Assembly (NCBI GenBank): GCA_003169695.1
Contig: PNAS01000028.1
Coordinates: 1 to 64,000 of the forward strand
Origin: Spartobacteria bacterium
GTDB lineage: Bacteria > Verrucomicrobiota > Verrucomicrobiia > Chthoniobacterales > UBA10450
Direction: 5' to 3'
Length of the DNA stretch: 64,000 bases
Part shown: positions 8,985 through 17,688 of the stretch, piece after piece
How the letters are laid out: every line of letters starts with the position of its first letter
How positions within the stretch are numbered: the first letter of the stretch is position 1
Position numbers and translations under genes: made by a program
Notes under the pieces: generated by a model
Database searches by the model: none
What the model saw: only the letters and a program-made list of their open reading frames with translations
Told to the model about the DNA's origin: nothing

Positions 8985-9305
8985 TTACGCTGCTGCTCCG
9001 ACAGGGATCAGGTCCGAGTCGAAACTTGTATTCCACTTTGCCAGGACGGCCTGCAAGTACTCACCCCGAGTCGCACCGGGAACGGCGTGATTTTTGAATG
9101 CGCGAAGAAAGGTCTCCCCCGTTTCCGTCAGGCGATTGATTGATGTGAATGACCCTTCTTTGCCATCGTTAAAAGTCGCTTCGACCAAGCCCGCTTCAGC
9201 CATGAGTCGCACCTCCTGGTCAGCCTGGAGGCCGCGCAGCTTTATAAAGCCGTGACGTTGCTCGTCCGCCGCGGCCAGGAGTTCATATGTATAAGGTAAG
9301 TTCAT
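8985..9305 (-). CDS. Hypothetical protein, 106 residues
   Basis: Predicted soluble, mostly helical protein. The segment QADQEVRLMAEAGLVEATFNDG followed by NRLTETGETFLRAF looks like a helix-turn/wing arrangement (a residue pattern seen in winged-helix DNA-binding proteins), but this is only an impression. It is convergent with the small gene at 8738 and shares direction with the TIR gene. Confidence 0.6.
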   Translation of the reverse strand: MNLPYTYELLAAADEQRHGFIKLRGLQADQEVRLMAEAGLVEATFNDGKEGSFTSINRLTETGETFLRAFKNHAVPGATRGEYLQAVLAKWNTSFDSDLIPVGAAA

Positions 9306-9538
9306 ATCTGCTTCCTCCCCCAGTTCCCGTGTTGCAGAATTGCTCGCGGGATTTGCTCGGCGACGAGAGATCGATCGCCGGTGGATTATCTCACTCGCCA
9401 GGCAATCTCCTAAAACGGGGAATACGTATCTTTTGTCCGGTAATTCTACGGAGTGGACTAAACCGTACCGCTGCCAGGTTCGGATACCCTGGAGGTCCCT
9501 TACAAGACCCGGCCCTGCCAGCCTGCTTCGCAGCTCGT

Positions 9539-10525
9539 TTACCTGTTTCCGGGTGAAGGCCCCGGATTGTTCGATTGATCGCGGCCAATAGCATTTCCGG
9601 CCCGGTCGAATGCGCTCTTCGGCTCGTTCCTTGGCTGATTTGGACGTTTTAAGGCGCCGGCACGCTCGAACGCCGACACATTTTCCGACTCACTGGAATG
9701 TTGGGTGTCCTCGGCCGGGGTTGTCTTTGGGGACCGGCGCGGCTGCGCCGCAGGATTTTGCGTCACCTTGGTTTTAGGCGGCGACGGAGGGCTTGGCATC
9801 GTTTCAGGCGTCTGGACCGACCGCGACGGGGTGGTTGACGCCTGTTGCTTCGACGGCCTCGGTTGCCGCAGCAAAACGAAAATGACGCCAATGATCGCCG
9901 CGAAGATCACAACCGCGGCGATTGCCAGCAGCGGCCAGGGGTTGAAAGACTTTGGCGCTACGGCCTCGCGCTCCTTCTGCGCGGGTGGGGCCATCGGTAG
10001 AGGCGGCGGCATGGCGGGCGCCACTGCAGACGGCACCGGGGGCGTCGCGGCGGGTGCAACCGTAGGTGGCGCTGCGGGCGGCACTTCGCCGCTCACCACA
10101 TTCTTCCCGGTAACTTCAATGGATTGACCGAGCAGCTCTTTAATCGCGAGCTCGAGACGCGTGATATGTTTTGAAAGCGGAGGAGTCAGTGCATCAAGCC
10201 AGTGCGGCGTGCTGAGAAAGTACTTCAAGTCGTCAGTCAGAGCGACGTCCTCGATTCGAAACCGGATGATGGGCAGACGTGCATCCGTGGCCAGCTGCAC
10301 TTCACGCAGCACCTGCTCGGAATTATTGGAATGGCTGGAGAAAATCAGCAGCATCACCTTGCTTTGTTGAATGGCCCGCGTGATTTCGCCCGGGAACGAA
10401 CGGCCCGGGCGCACGTCACGTGGAGCAACCCAGCATCGGATCGTCGCCTGTTCGAGGGCAGCGCAAATGGTGTCAGCTACCTCCCGGTTCTGCGCCGAGT
10501 GGGAGATGAAAACGTCATGCACCAT
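9539..10525 (-). CDS. TIR-domain protein with C-terminal membrane anchor
   Basis: The first 130 residues form a TIR domain: MVHDVFISHS, the loop WVAPRDVRPGRSF (32-44) and SEQVLREVQLA (69-79), in which E75 is in the usual position of the NAD-hydrolase glutamate. A Pro/Ala-rich linker (about 145-185) leads to one membrane helix (196-219) and a low-complexity tail with two SAFxRAG motifs. Bacterial TIR proteins often degrade NAD or make cyclic nucleotides from it in antiphage signalling. No obvious partner gene is adjacent, so a stand-alone role or a sensory scaffold are both possible. Confidence 0.85.
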   Translation of the reverse strand: MVHDVFISHSAQNREVADTICAALEQATIRCWVAPRDVRPGRSFPGEITRAIQQSKVMLLIFSSHSNNSEQVLREVQLATDARLPIIRFRIEDVALTDDLKYFLSTPHWLDALTPPLSKHITRLELAIKELLGQSIEVTGKNVVSGEVPPAAPPTVAPAATPPVPSAVAPAMPPPLPMAPPAQKEREAVAPKSFNPWPLLAIAAVVIFAAIIGVIFVLLRQPRPSKQQASTTPSRSVQTPETMPSPPSPPKTKVTQNPAAQPRRSPKTTPAEDTQHSSESENVSAFERAGALKRPNQPRNEPKSAFDRAGNAIGRDQSNNPGPSPGNR

Positions 10526-10925
10526 AGAAAACTAGTCAGTCCGGTTGTACTCGCGCCTCGGAGAACAGGCAACGCAATTAAAATGAGCAAGCAAACTGGG
10601 AGAAGCCACCATTAATTAAGCTTTTTGCGTGCCAAGAAAACTGAGGCGCGCTTGTGCGAGTGCCCTAATAACAGCGGCCCACGTGCGCTAATGACGAATG
10701 AAATAGTCCCGGGCCTTTGCTGAGTTCCCGCCCCAAGTGTCGGAAATATTTACGGTTTTCGCTTTCGAAATAACCACAAACATTGCGGGGTTCGCGAAAA
10801 TAATTGGTGACACTGCGACTCAATTATGACAAATATGGAAAACAGAGATCAGAACGGGAGCACCCGCTCTCAAGAAGCGGGTCGGTTTAAGTCGCAAAAA
10901 TAATCGCTAGAACACGATTGAAATA
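10526..10925. other. Intergenic region upstream of VPDG-CTERM gene 1
   Basis: About 400 bp without a gene. It carries the conserved block at 10738-10760 described separately, and AT-rich sequence close to the start of the downstream gene. Nothing else is recognisable. Confidence 0.5.
10738..10760 (+). promoter_or_regulatory. Conserved upstream block shared by both VPDG-CTERM genes
   Basis: The block TGTCGGAAATATTTACGGTT plus TTC matches 12699-12721 at 22 of 23 positions. The two copies lie 165 and 180 bp upstream of the starts of the two duplicated genes, while the rest of the upstream DNA is not alike. The selective conservation suggests a binding site for a shared regulator. Confidence 0.5.
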
Positions 10926-11519
10926 ATGAGAAACCTATCAAAGACAATGTTGGCGGTCCTGGCAACCGCTCTCCTTGGTTGCGGGCTCTTCTGCCAGCAG
11001 GCTCAGGCCTTCAGCGGGGATGTGATGTTTGCTGGAAGGGTCAAGACATCCGGGAGTTCAGGTGCTCGCACCACTCACCTCCTCTTCACCAACCCTTGGA
11101 CTGTGGCTTCCTTACCGGCCCCGGATGGTGCTTATACAGGGATGGCCGGCAGCTCGACCATCATGACTAGTTTTTCCTTCACTGGGACTGGTACAGGTGC
11201 TGTCCTCGTCGGTGGGACCGTATTCAATGAGTGGTCATTTTCACACGGGGGAAACACTTATTCGTTCGATCTAGTGTCTCTAACTAGCGCCACTGTAACC
11301 CACGGAACAATAGATATGAGTGGGACCGGAATAGCACGTATTAACGGGGGAAATGCTTCGGCTGCGACGTGGGCTCTCCAAGGTACTGGTCGTAACTTCA
11401 CATTTAGCTTCGCGTCTTCTTCCACCTCAGCTGTTCCGGATGGTGGTTCCGCGGTTGCTCTATTAGGGATTGCGCTCGCCGGAATAGAGATCGTGCGCAG
11501 GAAAATTAAGGCTGCTTAA
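10926..11519 (+). CDS. VPDG-CTERM sorted secreted protein (copy 1)
   Basis: The 197-residue product has a signal peptide ending QQAQA (about 31) and a C-terminal VPDGGSAVALLGIALAG followed by RRK. This is the tripartite sorting tail (motif, membrane helix, basic end) of the PEP-CTERM class in the Verrucomicrobia-type VPDSG form. An exosortase would cleave it; none is in the window. The middle is Gly/Ser/Thr-rich beta sequence with no known domain. It is duplicated at 12902-13495 with the same length, and both are followed by the same terminator. Probable exopolymer or cell-surface protein. Confidence 0.85.
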   Translation: MRNLSKTMLAVLATALLGCGLFCQQAQAFSGDVMFAGRVKTSGSSGARTTHLLFTNPWTVASLPAPDGAYTGMAGSSTIMTSFSFTGTGTGAVLVGGTVFNEWSFSHGGNTYSFDLVSLTSATVTHGTIDMSGTGIARINGGNASAATWALQGTGRNFTFSFASSSTSAVPDGGSAVALLGIALAGIEIVRRKIKAA

Positions 11520-11557
11520 GAGCGACAGACCTACCTCACAATAAGCCGAAACAATTT

Positions 11558-11593
11558 GCCGGGCAGGGTGAAAACCTTTGCCCGGCTTTTTTT
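11558..11593 (+). terminator. Rho-independent terminator of VPDG-CTERM gene 1
   Basis: GCCGGGCA pairs with TGCCCGGC around a 13-base loop and is followed by seven T residues. The same structure ends the second copy at 13530. Confidence 0.9.
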
Positions 11594-11640
11594 CCCTCTG
11601 AAGAGAATTGGTAGAATGAGGATCTGGCCCGTGGGATCAG

Positions 11641-11934
11641 CTAGTGATTCTGTTCCTGTGGGTTGATGCCGGTTCGCCGGCTAGGACCGCTCCATCTTCG
11701 TCGAGTCAATTCTACGCCGATGGAGAGACTATTTACGCGGAATCGATTGCTCCGCAATTGCTTCTTTGGGCGTATCGACATTTTCACAAGCTCCGCCAGA
11801 AACGCGCGACGCTCGGGATTCCTTAACTGTTCCCAGTGCAGGCGATCGTGGAGAGCCCGCTGGAACGTAAAAGTGAAGATCTGTTTTCCTTGAAAGCGAT
11901 TCTGAATAAACGACACTGTTTTTGATGCCCGCTC
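11641..11934 (-). CDS. Possible small basic protein (start uncertain)
   Basis: The frame encodes about 97 residues, including RALHDRLHWEQLRNPERR and several Arg/Lys clusters. No ATG exists near the beginning; a GTG within GTGTCGTTTATTCAG (about 11919) or a TTG at 11949 would be needed. It overlaps the next plus-strand gene at its 5' end. It could be a chance open frame. Confidence 0.3.
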   Translation of the reverse strand, partial: ERASKTVSFIQNRFQGKQIFTFTFQRALHDRLHWEQLRNPERRAFLAELVKMSIRPKKQLRSNRFRVNSLSIGVELTRRRWSGPSRRTGINPQEQNH

Positions 11935-12116
11935 GGGCTCAGAAAACAAAGAATCCTCATGCGGTCGCGCTCGGCGCGCTGGGGGGGGGAGCCAAGGGCA
12001 GCTCTAAGGGCGGAAAAGCGCGAGCCGCGAAATTATCCGCGAAGGAATTAAGCGACCAGGGACGGAAGGCCGTGCAAGCGCGCTGGAAAAAAGCACGCGG
12101 AGCAAAGACGAAATGA
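11925..12116 (+). CDS. Small basic GGKARA-type protein, 63 residues
   Basis: Lys/Ala-rich protein with the pattern NPHAVALGALGGG, KGGKARAAKLSAKE and ARWKKARG. Similar short proteins with repeated GGKARA and a final QARW-KK are common in bacteria; their function is unknown, though charge suggests nucleic-acid binding. The ATG at 11925 is preferred over the TTG three bases earlier. Confidence 0.65.
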   Translation: MPARAQKTKNPHAVALGALGGGAKGSSKGGKARAAKLSAKELSDQGRKAVQARWKKARGAKTK

Positions 12117-12233
12117 AACCCTCCCTGTGGGCATGCTTAGATTGAGCCCGGCCTTGATGGATCAAGACACCTTGCTCGCAGTGTGGGATGCGCAGCTCGA
12201 ATTGCTTTCGATTTTAGATCACCGCCGAAATCG

Positions 12234-12250
12234 GGTAGTGTCTTGCTTTG
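12234..12250 (+). repeat. Diverged copy of the 17-bp element-end repeat
   Basis: GGTAGTGTCTTGCTTTG matches the reference end GGTAGTGTCCTAATTTG at 14 of 17 positions, with the first nine identical. Confidence 0.5.
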
Positions 12251-12267
12251 AAATCGTTGTGGCGGGA

Positions 12268-12323
12268 GTGCCGCCTCTCAAAGCCGTATGAGAAACGTTA
12301 AGCAATGAGAGACGGCTGGTGAT
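12268..12323 (+). repeat. Palindromic repeat, copy 1 (GTGCCGCCTCTCA / TGAGAGACGGC)
   Basis: GTGCCGCCTCTCA at 12268-12280 and TGAGAGACGGCTGGTGAT at 12306-12323 are partly complementary and can form a hairpin. Both arms recur at 12460-12513, and the left arm recurs at 21950. Confidence 0.7.
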
Positions 12324-12459
12324 AACCCGCCTCACGGAATATCACCGGCCCGAGAATGCACCTTTCCGTGTGCCTGCCAAGGCATACACGCCATCCTTAC
12401 AGCAAAATAATCTGCCGGTCATCCCATCGTTAGCTGTCCGGCTTCCAGGATAAGAAAAA

Positions 12460-12513
12460 GTGCCGCCTCTCACCAGATTTTGGTATGACATGCGATGAGA
12501 GACGGCTGGTGAT
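12460..12513 (+). repeat. Palindromic repeat, copy 2
   Basis: Both arms are identical to copy 1; the sequence between them differs. Conserved arms with variable middle are typical of small dispersed palindromic elements. Confidence 0.7.
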
Positions 12514-12698
12514 ATTTCCCCCAGAGTTTCCTCCGGCCCTATCACCGAGCCAAGAATGCAAAAACTTGGCAAAAACGGTCAACTTACAAAATTGTCACCC
12601 AGATCTCAAAAACCGGGGAAACCCGTTTGCAGGCGATTTTACTTCTGTGCGGGGCCTAGCATTCGTGAAGCGCATAATGCCGAAAATAATCCTACGCC

Positions 12699-12721
12699 TG
12701 TCGGAAATCTTTACGGTTTTC
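12699..12721 (+). promoter_or_regulatory. Conserved upstream block of VPDG-CTERM gene 2
   Basis: TGTCGGAAATCTTTACGGTT plus TTC differs by one base from the block at 10738-10760 and lies 180 bp before the second gene. Confidence 0.5.
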
Positions 12722-12901
12722 CACATCTGATTCAGCGCTCGTAAAAAATGTTCGATCGCAAATATCTAGAGTTAAATTACTTACAAGCCGAGTCGAATTC
12801 ATGGCACCGTCTCTGCTGGTAAATGGCGCAATCAGAATAACCGGGTCGTTGAAGATGAACGTTCGGTTGCGAAGTAAGATCCAAGTAGCCCACAAAATCG
12901 T

Positions 12902-13495
12902 ATGAAAAACCTCTCAAAAACAATGTTCGCGGTCCTAGCGACCGGCCTCCTTAGTTGTGGGCTCTTCTGCCAGCAGGCTCAGGCCTTCAGCGGTGATGTC
13001 CTGTTTACTGGAAGGGTCAAGTCGTCCGGAAATTCAGGTGCTGGCACCACTCACCTCACCTTCACGAACAATTGGACTGTGTCTTTCTTACCAGTCCCGG
13101 ATGGTGCTTATACAGGGACGGCCGGCAGCGCGGCCACCATGACTAATTTTTCCTTCAAGGGGACTGGTACAGGTGCTATCCTCGTCGGAGGGACGATCGC
13201 GAATGAATGGTCATTTTCACACGGGGGAAACACTTATTCGTTCGATCTAGTCTCCCTAACTAGCGCTACAATCACCCACGGAACAATAGATATGAGTGGA
13301 ACCGGAATAGCACGTATTAACGGGGGGGATGCCTCGGCTGCGACTTGGGCTCTCCAAGGCACTGGCCGTAACTTCACATTTAGCTTCGCGTCTTCTTCCA
13401 CCTCAGCTGTTCCGGATGGTGGTTCCGCGGTTGCTCTATTAGGGATTGCGCTCGCCGGAATAGAAATCGTGCGCAGGAAAATTAAGGCTGCTTAA
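12902..13495 (+). CDS. VPDG-CTERM sorted secreted protein (copy 2)
   Basis: Paralogue of the gene at 10926, with identical length (197 residues), the same signal peptide and the same C-terminal VPDGGSAVALLGIALAG sorting tail. The last third is almost identical at DNA level, whereas the N-terminal half shows scattered replacements. This pattern fits a tandem duplication followed by divergence or partial gene conversion. The same terminator follows. Function is inferred only as an exosortase-processed surface or matrix protein. Confidence 0.85.
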   Translation: MKNLSKTMFAVLATGLLSCGLFCQQAQAFSGDVLFTGRVKSSGNSGAGTTHLTFTNNWTVSFLPVPDGAYTGTAGSAATMTNFSFKGTGTGAILVGGTIANEWSFSHGGNTYSFDLVSLTSATITHGTIDMSGTGIARINGGDASAATWALQGTGRNFTFSFASSSTSAVPDGGSAVALLGIALAGIEIVRRKIKAA

Positions 13496-13529
13496 GAGCG
13501 ACAGACCTCACAATAAGCCGAAACAATTT

Positions 13530-13566
13530 GCCGGGCAGGGTGAAAATCCTGCCCGGCTTTTTTTTT
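13530..13566 (+). terminator. Rho-independent terminator of VPDG-CTERM gene 2
   Basis: GCCGGGCAGG pairs with CCTGCCCGGC around a short A-rich loop and is followed by nine T residues. It is a copy of the terminator at 11558 with a longer stem. Confidence 0.92.
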
Positions 13567-13852
13567 GCTGTGAAGAGAATTGGTCACCATCTCAACGAGG
13601 TCGCGTAATGTCCTCTCCACAATCAATTTCATGAAACGCTGCCGCATGGATCAGTTAGCAGCAGGGGACATGTCCCGTTAATAGGGTCCTTCGGAGGAGT
13701 CAGAAACGTAATCTAAAGATAATCCCACCGTTAGCTGTTGGGACTATGTTTCGGCATTACCAGCGGAAGAATGAAAAATCGACGCGGCTTTGCGCCCGCA
13801 ACGGAGATACCTCCGATCCTTTCAATTTGAACTGAGAAGTCTTAGTTTGCTT

Positions 13853-15172
13853 ATGTCACTTCGGAGATCGCTCTCGGCCTTTTCTTGTTCGCGCTTTTCA
13901 TGCCCGACAGTTTGGCGCGCAATGTTGTTTGTCGCAGCGCTTAATCTTATGGCCGGCCCGCTTCTGCGCGCCGACTGTTCGCTCACCCACACCGGCAACA
14001 TTCCGCTCAATGATTTGGGACCCGGCAGCTACAAAGGCTTCACCGCAGGGCTGTATCCTGCCGGCTCCAATATGCCTCCTCCTGCACACGCCGCCGCGGC
14101 TCTCGCCATAGCGACCGATCAGATAAAACCATTGAACGCCTTAGGCAATCCGGATTCGGTCAATGGCAAGATCGTTATGATCTCAATCGGTATGTCGAAC
14201 GCGACGGAAGAATTTGCGAGCAAGGGTTCGCTGAACTTTAAGACTCGCGCCGACGCTGATCCCGCGAAGAATCCGCAACTGGTTATTGTGGATGGCGCAC
14301 AAAACAACAAGGACGCTCTGGCTTGGATCAATCCGATCGCGGTGACGTGGTTCACAGTCAATCTGCGACTTATTGCGGCAGGCGTCACGCCGGAGCAGGT
14401 GCAAGTCGCCTGGCTCAAGGAAGCGCTGATACATCCAAACAACTACGGCGCGTTCCCCGCGCACGCGCAGATGTTGCAATCCGATCTGGAAATCATCCTG
14501 CGCAATCTCAAGACCAAATTTCCTAACATCAAGATCGCTTATCTTTCCACGCGCACACGCGCCTACACGAATGCTCCGACCGAGAACCCGGAGCCGTTTG
14601 CATACGAAACTGGGTTTGCGGACAAATGGACGATCCAAGATCAGATCAACGGCGCAGGCAATCTCAATTTCGATCCAGCACGCGGGATCGTGGTTGCGCC
14701 GATCAGCTTATGGGGTCCCTATATCTGGGCTGACGGACTGACCGCGCGCTCGGATGGGTTCAGGTGGTTCTGCTCCGATCTGGAATCCGACTTTACGCAT
14801 CCTACGGCGAGCGGGGGCGTGCCAAAAGTGGCCGATCAACTTCTGGCCTTTTTCAAGACCGATCCGACGGCCACGCCCTGGTTTCTCAAGACAACTGTCC
14901 CGGGCCAGCGGCCCATGGTGACGGCCGGTGCGAGCGTGTCGAGCGGCGCGGCGCCCCTGAGGGTGAACTTCACAGCTAGCGCGAGCGATCCTGACGGAAC
15001 GATCGCATCATATCAATGGACCTTCGACGATGGCACCTTTTCTACCGCGCAAAACCCCGGGAAAACCTTTCCGGCGCCGGGGAAGTACTCCGTCCACCTC
15101 ACTGTCACCGATAATAGCGGGGATACTGCTTTGCGGATCCTGCCGATCTCGGTGGTTTCAGCACAGCGCTGA
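13853..15172 (+). CDS. Secreted protein with C-terminal PKD domain
   Basis: From the ATG at 13853 the product has 439 residues; the frame is open to an earlier TTG (13790), but the later start gives a good signal peptide (AMLFVAALNLMAGPLLRADC). Residues about 30-340 form one domain with IVMISIGMSN, which recalls the start of SGNH-type hydrolases, and WLKEALIHP; I cannot confirm an enzyme. Residues about 350-439 are a PKD domain (ASDPDGTIASYQWTFDDG). It is probably exported, with the PKD domain acting in binding or spacing. Confidence 0.8.
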   Translation: MSLRRSLSAFSCSRFSCPTVWRAMLFVAALNLMAGPLLRADCSLTHTGNIPLNDLGPGSYKGFTAGLYPAGSNMPPPAHAAAALAIATDQIKPLNALGNPDSVNGKIVMISIGMSNATEEFASKGSLNFKTRADADPAKNPQLVIVDGAQNNKDALAWINPIAVTWFTVNLRLIAAGVTPEQVQVAWLKEALIHPNNYGAFPAHAQMLQSDLEIILRNLKTKFPNIKIAYLSTRTRAYTNAPTENPEPFAYETGFADKWTIQDQINGAGNLNFDPARGIVVAPISLWGPYIWADGLTARSDGFRWFCSDLESDFTHPTASGGVPKVADQLLAFFKTDPTATPWFLKTTVPGQRPMVTAGASVSSGAAPLRVNFTASASDPDGTIASYQWTFDDGTFSTAQNPGKTFPAPGKYSVHLTVTDNSGDTALRILPISVVSAQR

Positions 15173-15556
15173 CTCTTCAAGTACGCGCATTTCTAGGTAA
15201 ACCGTACCGGCGCGTTCAATGCCCCTCTCATTCGGAAAAACCTATAGCGCGTGCGTGGCCCGGCCAAAGTTGCGGGACAAGTCGTCGGGGGAGACGGATC
15301 CGAAAATTAGCGAGGAGCCAAAGGCCCAGCGCTAGCTTTTCGAGTCTTTGGTTGAGTATTTCTGAGGGTCCATGTTGAAAGTCTGACACGCCATTTGCTT
15401 GTGTGGAAGCAAAAAAAGTGGGCCGATCGGACACCGAGAATATGGGTCTTGCTTCCAACTTTTCGCCGGCGATGGAAGCGGGCGTTTCCGATCACGTCTG
15501 GAGCTTGGATGTGGTTATTGCTTTGCTAGAATCGAGCCGTAGCTAATCTTATTCTT
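15173..15556. other. Intergenic region, nothing recognised
   Basis: About 380 bp between the PKD protein and the Mop-like gene. Open frames exist on the minus strand but have no gene-like composition or start signal that I can support. Confidence 0.4.
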
Positions 15557-15778
15557 ATGAGCACGAGCATCCGAAATCATTTACCCGGAACGATTGAGCA
15601 GATTGTATCTGACAAGGTCGTCTCAGAAATTGTCATCAATACTGCTGCTGGACCGGTGACTTCGATCATTACAACCGGCTCGGTCAAGCGCATGAACCTC
15701 AAAAAGGGAGACGCCGTTTTCGCCATAATCAAAGCGACCGAAGTGTCCATCGAGAAGGAATCATCTGCGCGAGATTGA
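15557..15778 (+). CDS. Mop-like molybdate-binding TOBE protein
   Basis: A 73-residue single TOBE/Mop domain: VSEIVINTAAGPVTSIITTGSV, then LKKGDAVFAIIKATEVSI. These are the hallmarks of molybdopterin-binding (Mop) proteins and ModE C-terminal domains, which bind molybdate or tungstate as oligomers. No molybdate transporter is adjacent. A right-end copy of the mobile-element repeat begins 14 bp after its stop. Confidence 0.85.
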   Translation: MSTSIRNHLPGTIEQIVSDKVVSEIVINTAAGPVTSIITTGSVKRMNLKKGDAVFAIIKATEVSIEKESSARD

Positions 15779-15792
15779 AACTGTACCACTAC

Positions 15793-15809
15793 CAAATTAG
15801 GACATTACC
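15793..15809 (-). repeat. Inverted copy of the element-end repeat (right end)
   Basis: The reverse complement reads GGTAATGTCCTAATTTG and matches the reference end at 16 of 17 positions. It is orientated as a right terminus. No matching left terminus is visible upstream within several hundred bases. Confidence 0.7.
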
Positions 15810-16110
15810 TAATTTCAAAACCGATCACCGCGCGAGTGCTGAACACGCTCGGCGGCGATCAGGGACATTTGCTAATAGATTCCCTCGGTCGCATTGGCGA
15901 GGTTGTCCGGTTGTGACGGCGACCACGCAAAGGGCAATTTACGGTAGTGGCTCAGAGCCACTACCCAATTATGCGACACGCGATGGAAACGGTGGGCAAA
16001 TGGGTTTATTAGAAAGTCGCGGGGACAAACCGAGGTTCGGTCCGCTGCCAGTAAGCTTTGGACTTGGGAGATACGTCCTCGTGACAAGGGCAGTCCGATT
16101 TATTAATTTG

Positions 16111-17586
16111 ATGGCATGTATGTTTGCGCGATCCCCCTTCACCATGGCTACGGCTCTCTTGCTCCTGGGCTGTGGACGGATCCACGCTCTGGCGGCGGTC
16201 GATTCGACGTCAGCGGCTACTCCAACTGGGACATGCCCTTCGACGATTACGCAGTCCGGCGTCCAGGTGATCGCCGCAGGCAATTCGGTGTCATGCAACA
16301 CCGGGTCGCCCGGATTCTTGCATCATGACAATAGTTACTGGCGCGCCTTCAACATGGCGACCTTTACCGGTTCGCAACAATACGATGTCACGTCGGTTTC
16401 ATTCGGAATTGATACCGCTGCTAGTGGGACCGGCATGGGACAGCCAGTGACGGTCCGCCTCTACATCAACGCCGGTGGAGCATTCCCTGGTGGCAGCCGG
16501 ACCCAAATCGCCACGACGAGCCTCACTGTGATGGACCAAATGCAGACGGTGCTTAGCGTGCCTTTGGCCGTAACCGTTCCTGCCGGAATTTCCGAACTGG
16601 TGATGGAAGTCTTTACGCCGGACGGAGTAGCTGCTGGCAACTCCTTCTTTATCGGCTCGAACGCGGTGTTCCAAACGGGCCCGAGTTATCTCAGTTCGCC
16701 GGACTGCGGGAATCCGACACCGACCGATACTGCTGCGCTTGGCGCCCCCAGCATGCACATCGTCTTCAACGTCAATGGCAGTTGCAGGACCGGGCCGCCA
16801 GCACCGGCTGAAGCGCTGAACATCTCCACGCGTCTGCGGGTAGAGATAGGAGATAACGCGATGATTGGTGGGTTCATCATCACCGGGACCGCTCCCAAGG
16901 CAGTGGTGCTCCGCGGGATGGGGCCATCGCTCATCAATTCCGGAATAAGTGATTTCCTCCCCGACCCCGTTCTGGCGCTGCATGGAGCCAATGGCGCGCT
17001 GATTTTTCAAAACGACAACTGGCGAGACACCCAGGAAGCTCTGATTCAAGGCACTATCTATCAGCCAGGTGATGATCGGGAGTCGGCCATGATACAGACG
17101 CTCCAGCCCGGAGCTTATACCGTGATCCTCACTGGGCAGGGTCAAACCACCGGCGTGGGCTTGGTGGAAGTCTACGACAATGATCAGGCTGCTGACTCGC
17201 AACTGGCCAACCTCAGCACACGCGGCTTTGTCCAGACGGGTGACAATGTCATGATCGGGGGGTTCATTCTGGGAGGAGACACCGGGGACACACAGGTGGC
17301 GATTCGTGGCATTGGACCGTCGCTCACCCAGTCAGGCTTGAGCAACGTCCTGGCTGATCCGACCCTGGAGTTGCACGACAGCAATGGGACAACGCTGGTC
17401 TCGAACGACAACTGGCAGGATGACCCAACCTCGGCATCCCAGCTTGTGATAAACGGTCTGGCCCTTCAAAATAATCTGGAGTCAGGAATCTTCACCGTTT
17501 TGCCCCCGGGCGCCTTCACGGCCATCCTCGCCGGGAAGAACGGTGGCACCGGCATCGGTCTGCTTGAGGTCTATAACCTCCAATAG
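16111..17586 (+). CDS. Secreted surface protein with two C-terminal shared domains
   Basis: From the ATG at 16111 the product has 491 residues and a signal peptide (MATALLLLGCGRIHALAA); the upstream in-frame extension does not look coding. Residues about 35-235 are a jelly-roll-like region with FNGSQ-type and VRLYINAGGAFPGG motifs. Residues about 250-491 hold two copies of the roughly 115-residue domain (IGDNAMIGGFIITG and TGDNVMIGGFILGG) also found in the proteins at both window edges. It is presumed to be cell-surface or extracellular. Confidence 0.82.
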   Translation: MACMFARSPFTMATALLLLGCGRIHALAAVDSTSAATPTGTCPSTITQSGVQVIAAGNSVSCNTGSPGFLHHDNSYWRAFNMATFTGSQQYDVTSVSFGIDTAASGTGMGQPVTVRLYINAGGAFPGGSRTQIATTSLTVMDQMQTVLSVPLAVTVPAGISELVMEVFTPDGVAAGNSFFIGSNAVFQTGPSYLSSPDCGNPTPTDTAALGAPSMHIVFNVNGSCRTGPPAPAEALNISTRLRVEIGDNAMIGGFIITGTAPKAVVLRGMGPSLINSGISDFLPDPVLALHGANGALIFQNDNWRDTQEALIQGTIYQPGDDRESAMIQTLQPGAYTVILTGQGQTTGVGLVEVYDNDQAADSQLANLSTRGFVQTGDNVMIGGFILGGDTGDTQVAIRGIGPSLTQSGLSNVLADPTLELHDSNGTTLVSNDNWQDDPTSASQLVINGLALQNNLESGIFTVLPPGAFTAILAGKNGGTGIGLLEVYNLQ

Positions 17587-17688
17587 TGTCGTCTCCAAGG
17601 GCTTCAGTCGCTCGCGGCGGCGTCGATGAGTCTTCTGCCGAAGCAACAATCATTTGTCCACTCACGTCTCGAGGATTGATAATCGCAT

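Larger units (their letters stand above)
12117..12901. other. Repeat-rich intergenic region
   Basis: About 785 bp without a convincing gene. It holds a possible gene fragment (12159-12293) that runs into a diverged element-end repeat at 12234-12250. It also holds two copies of a palindromic repeat (12268-12323 and 12460-12513) and the conserved block at 12699-12721 upstream of the second VPDG-CTERM gene. Confidence 0.6.

Noticed and set aside
12342-12572. 76-codon minus-strand frame
   Set aside because: It runs through palindromic repeat copies and has no independent support as a gene.
15228-15458. 76-codon minus-strand frame in the spacer before the Mop-like gene
   Set aside because: No start signal, domain or plausible context; left as unassigned spacer.
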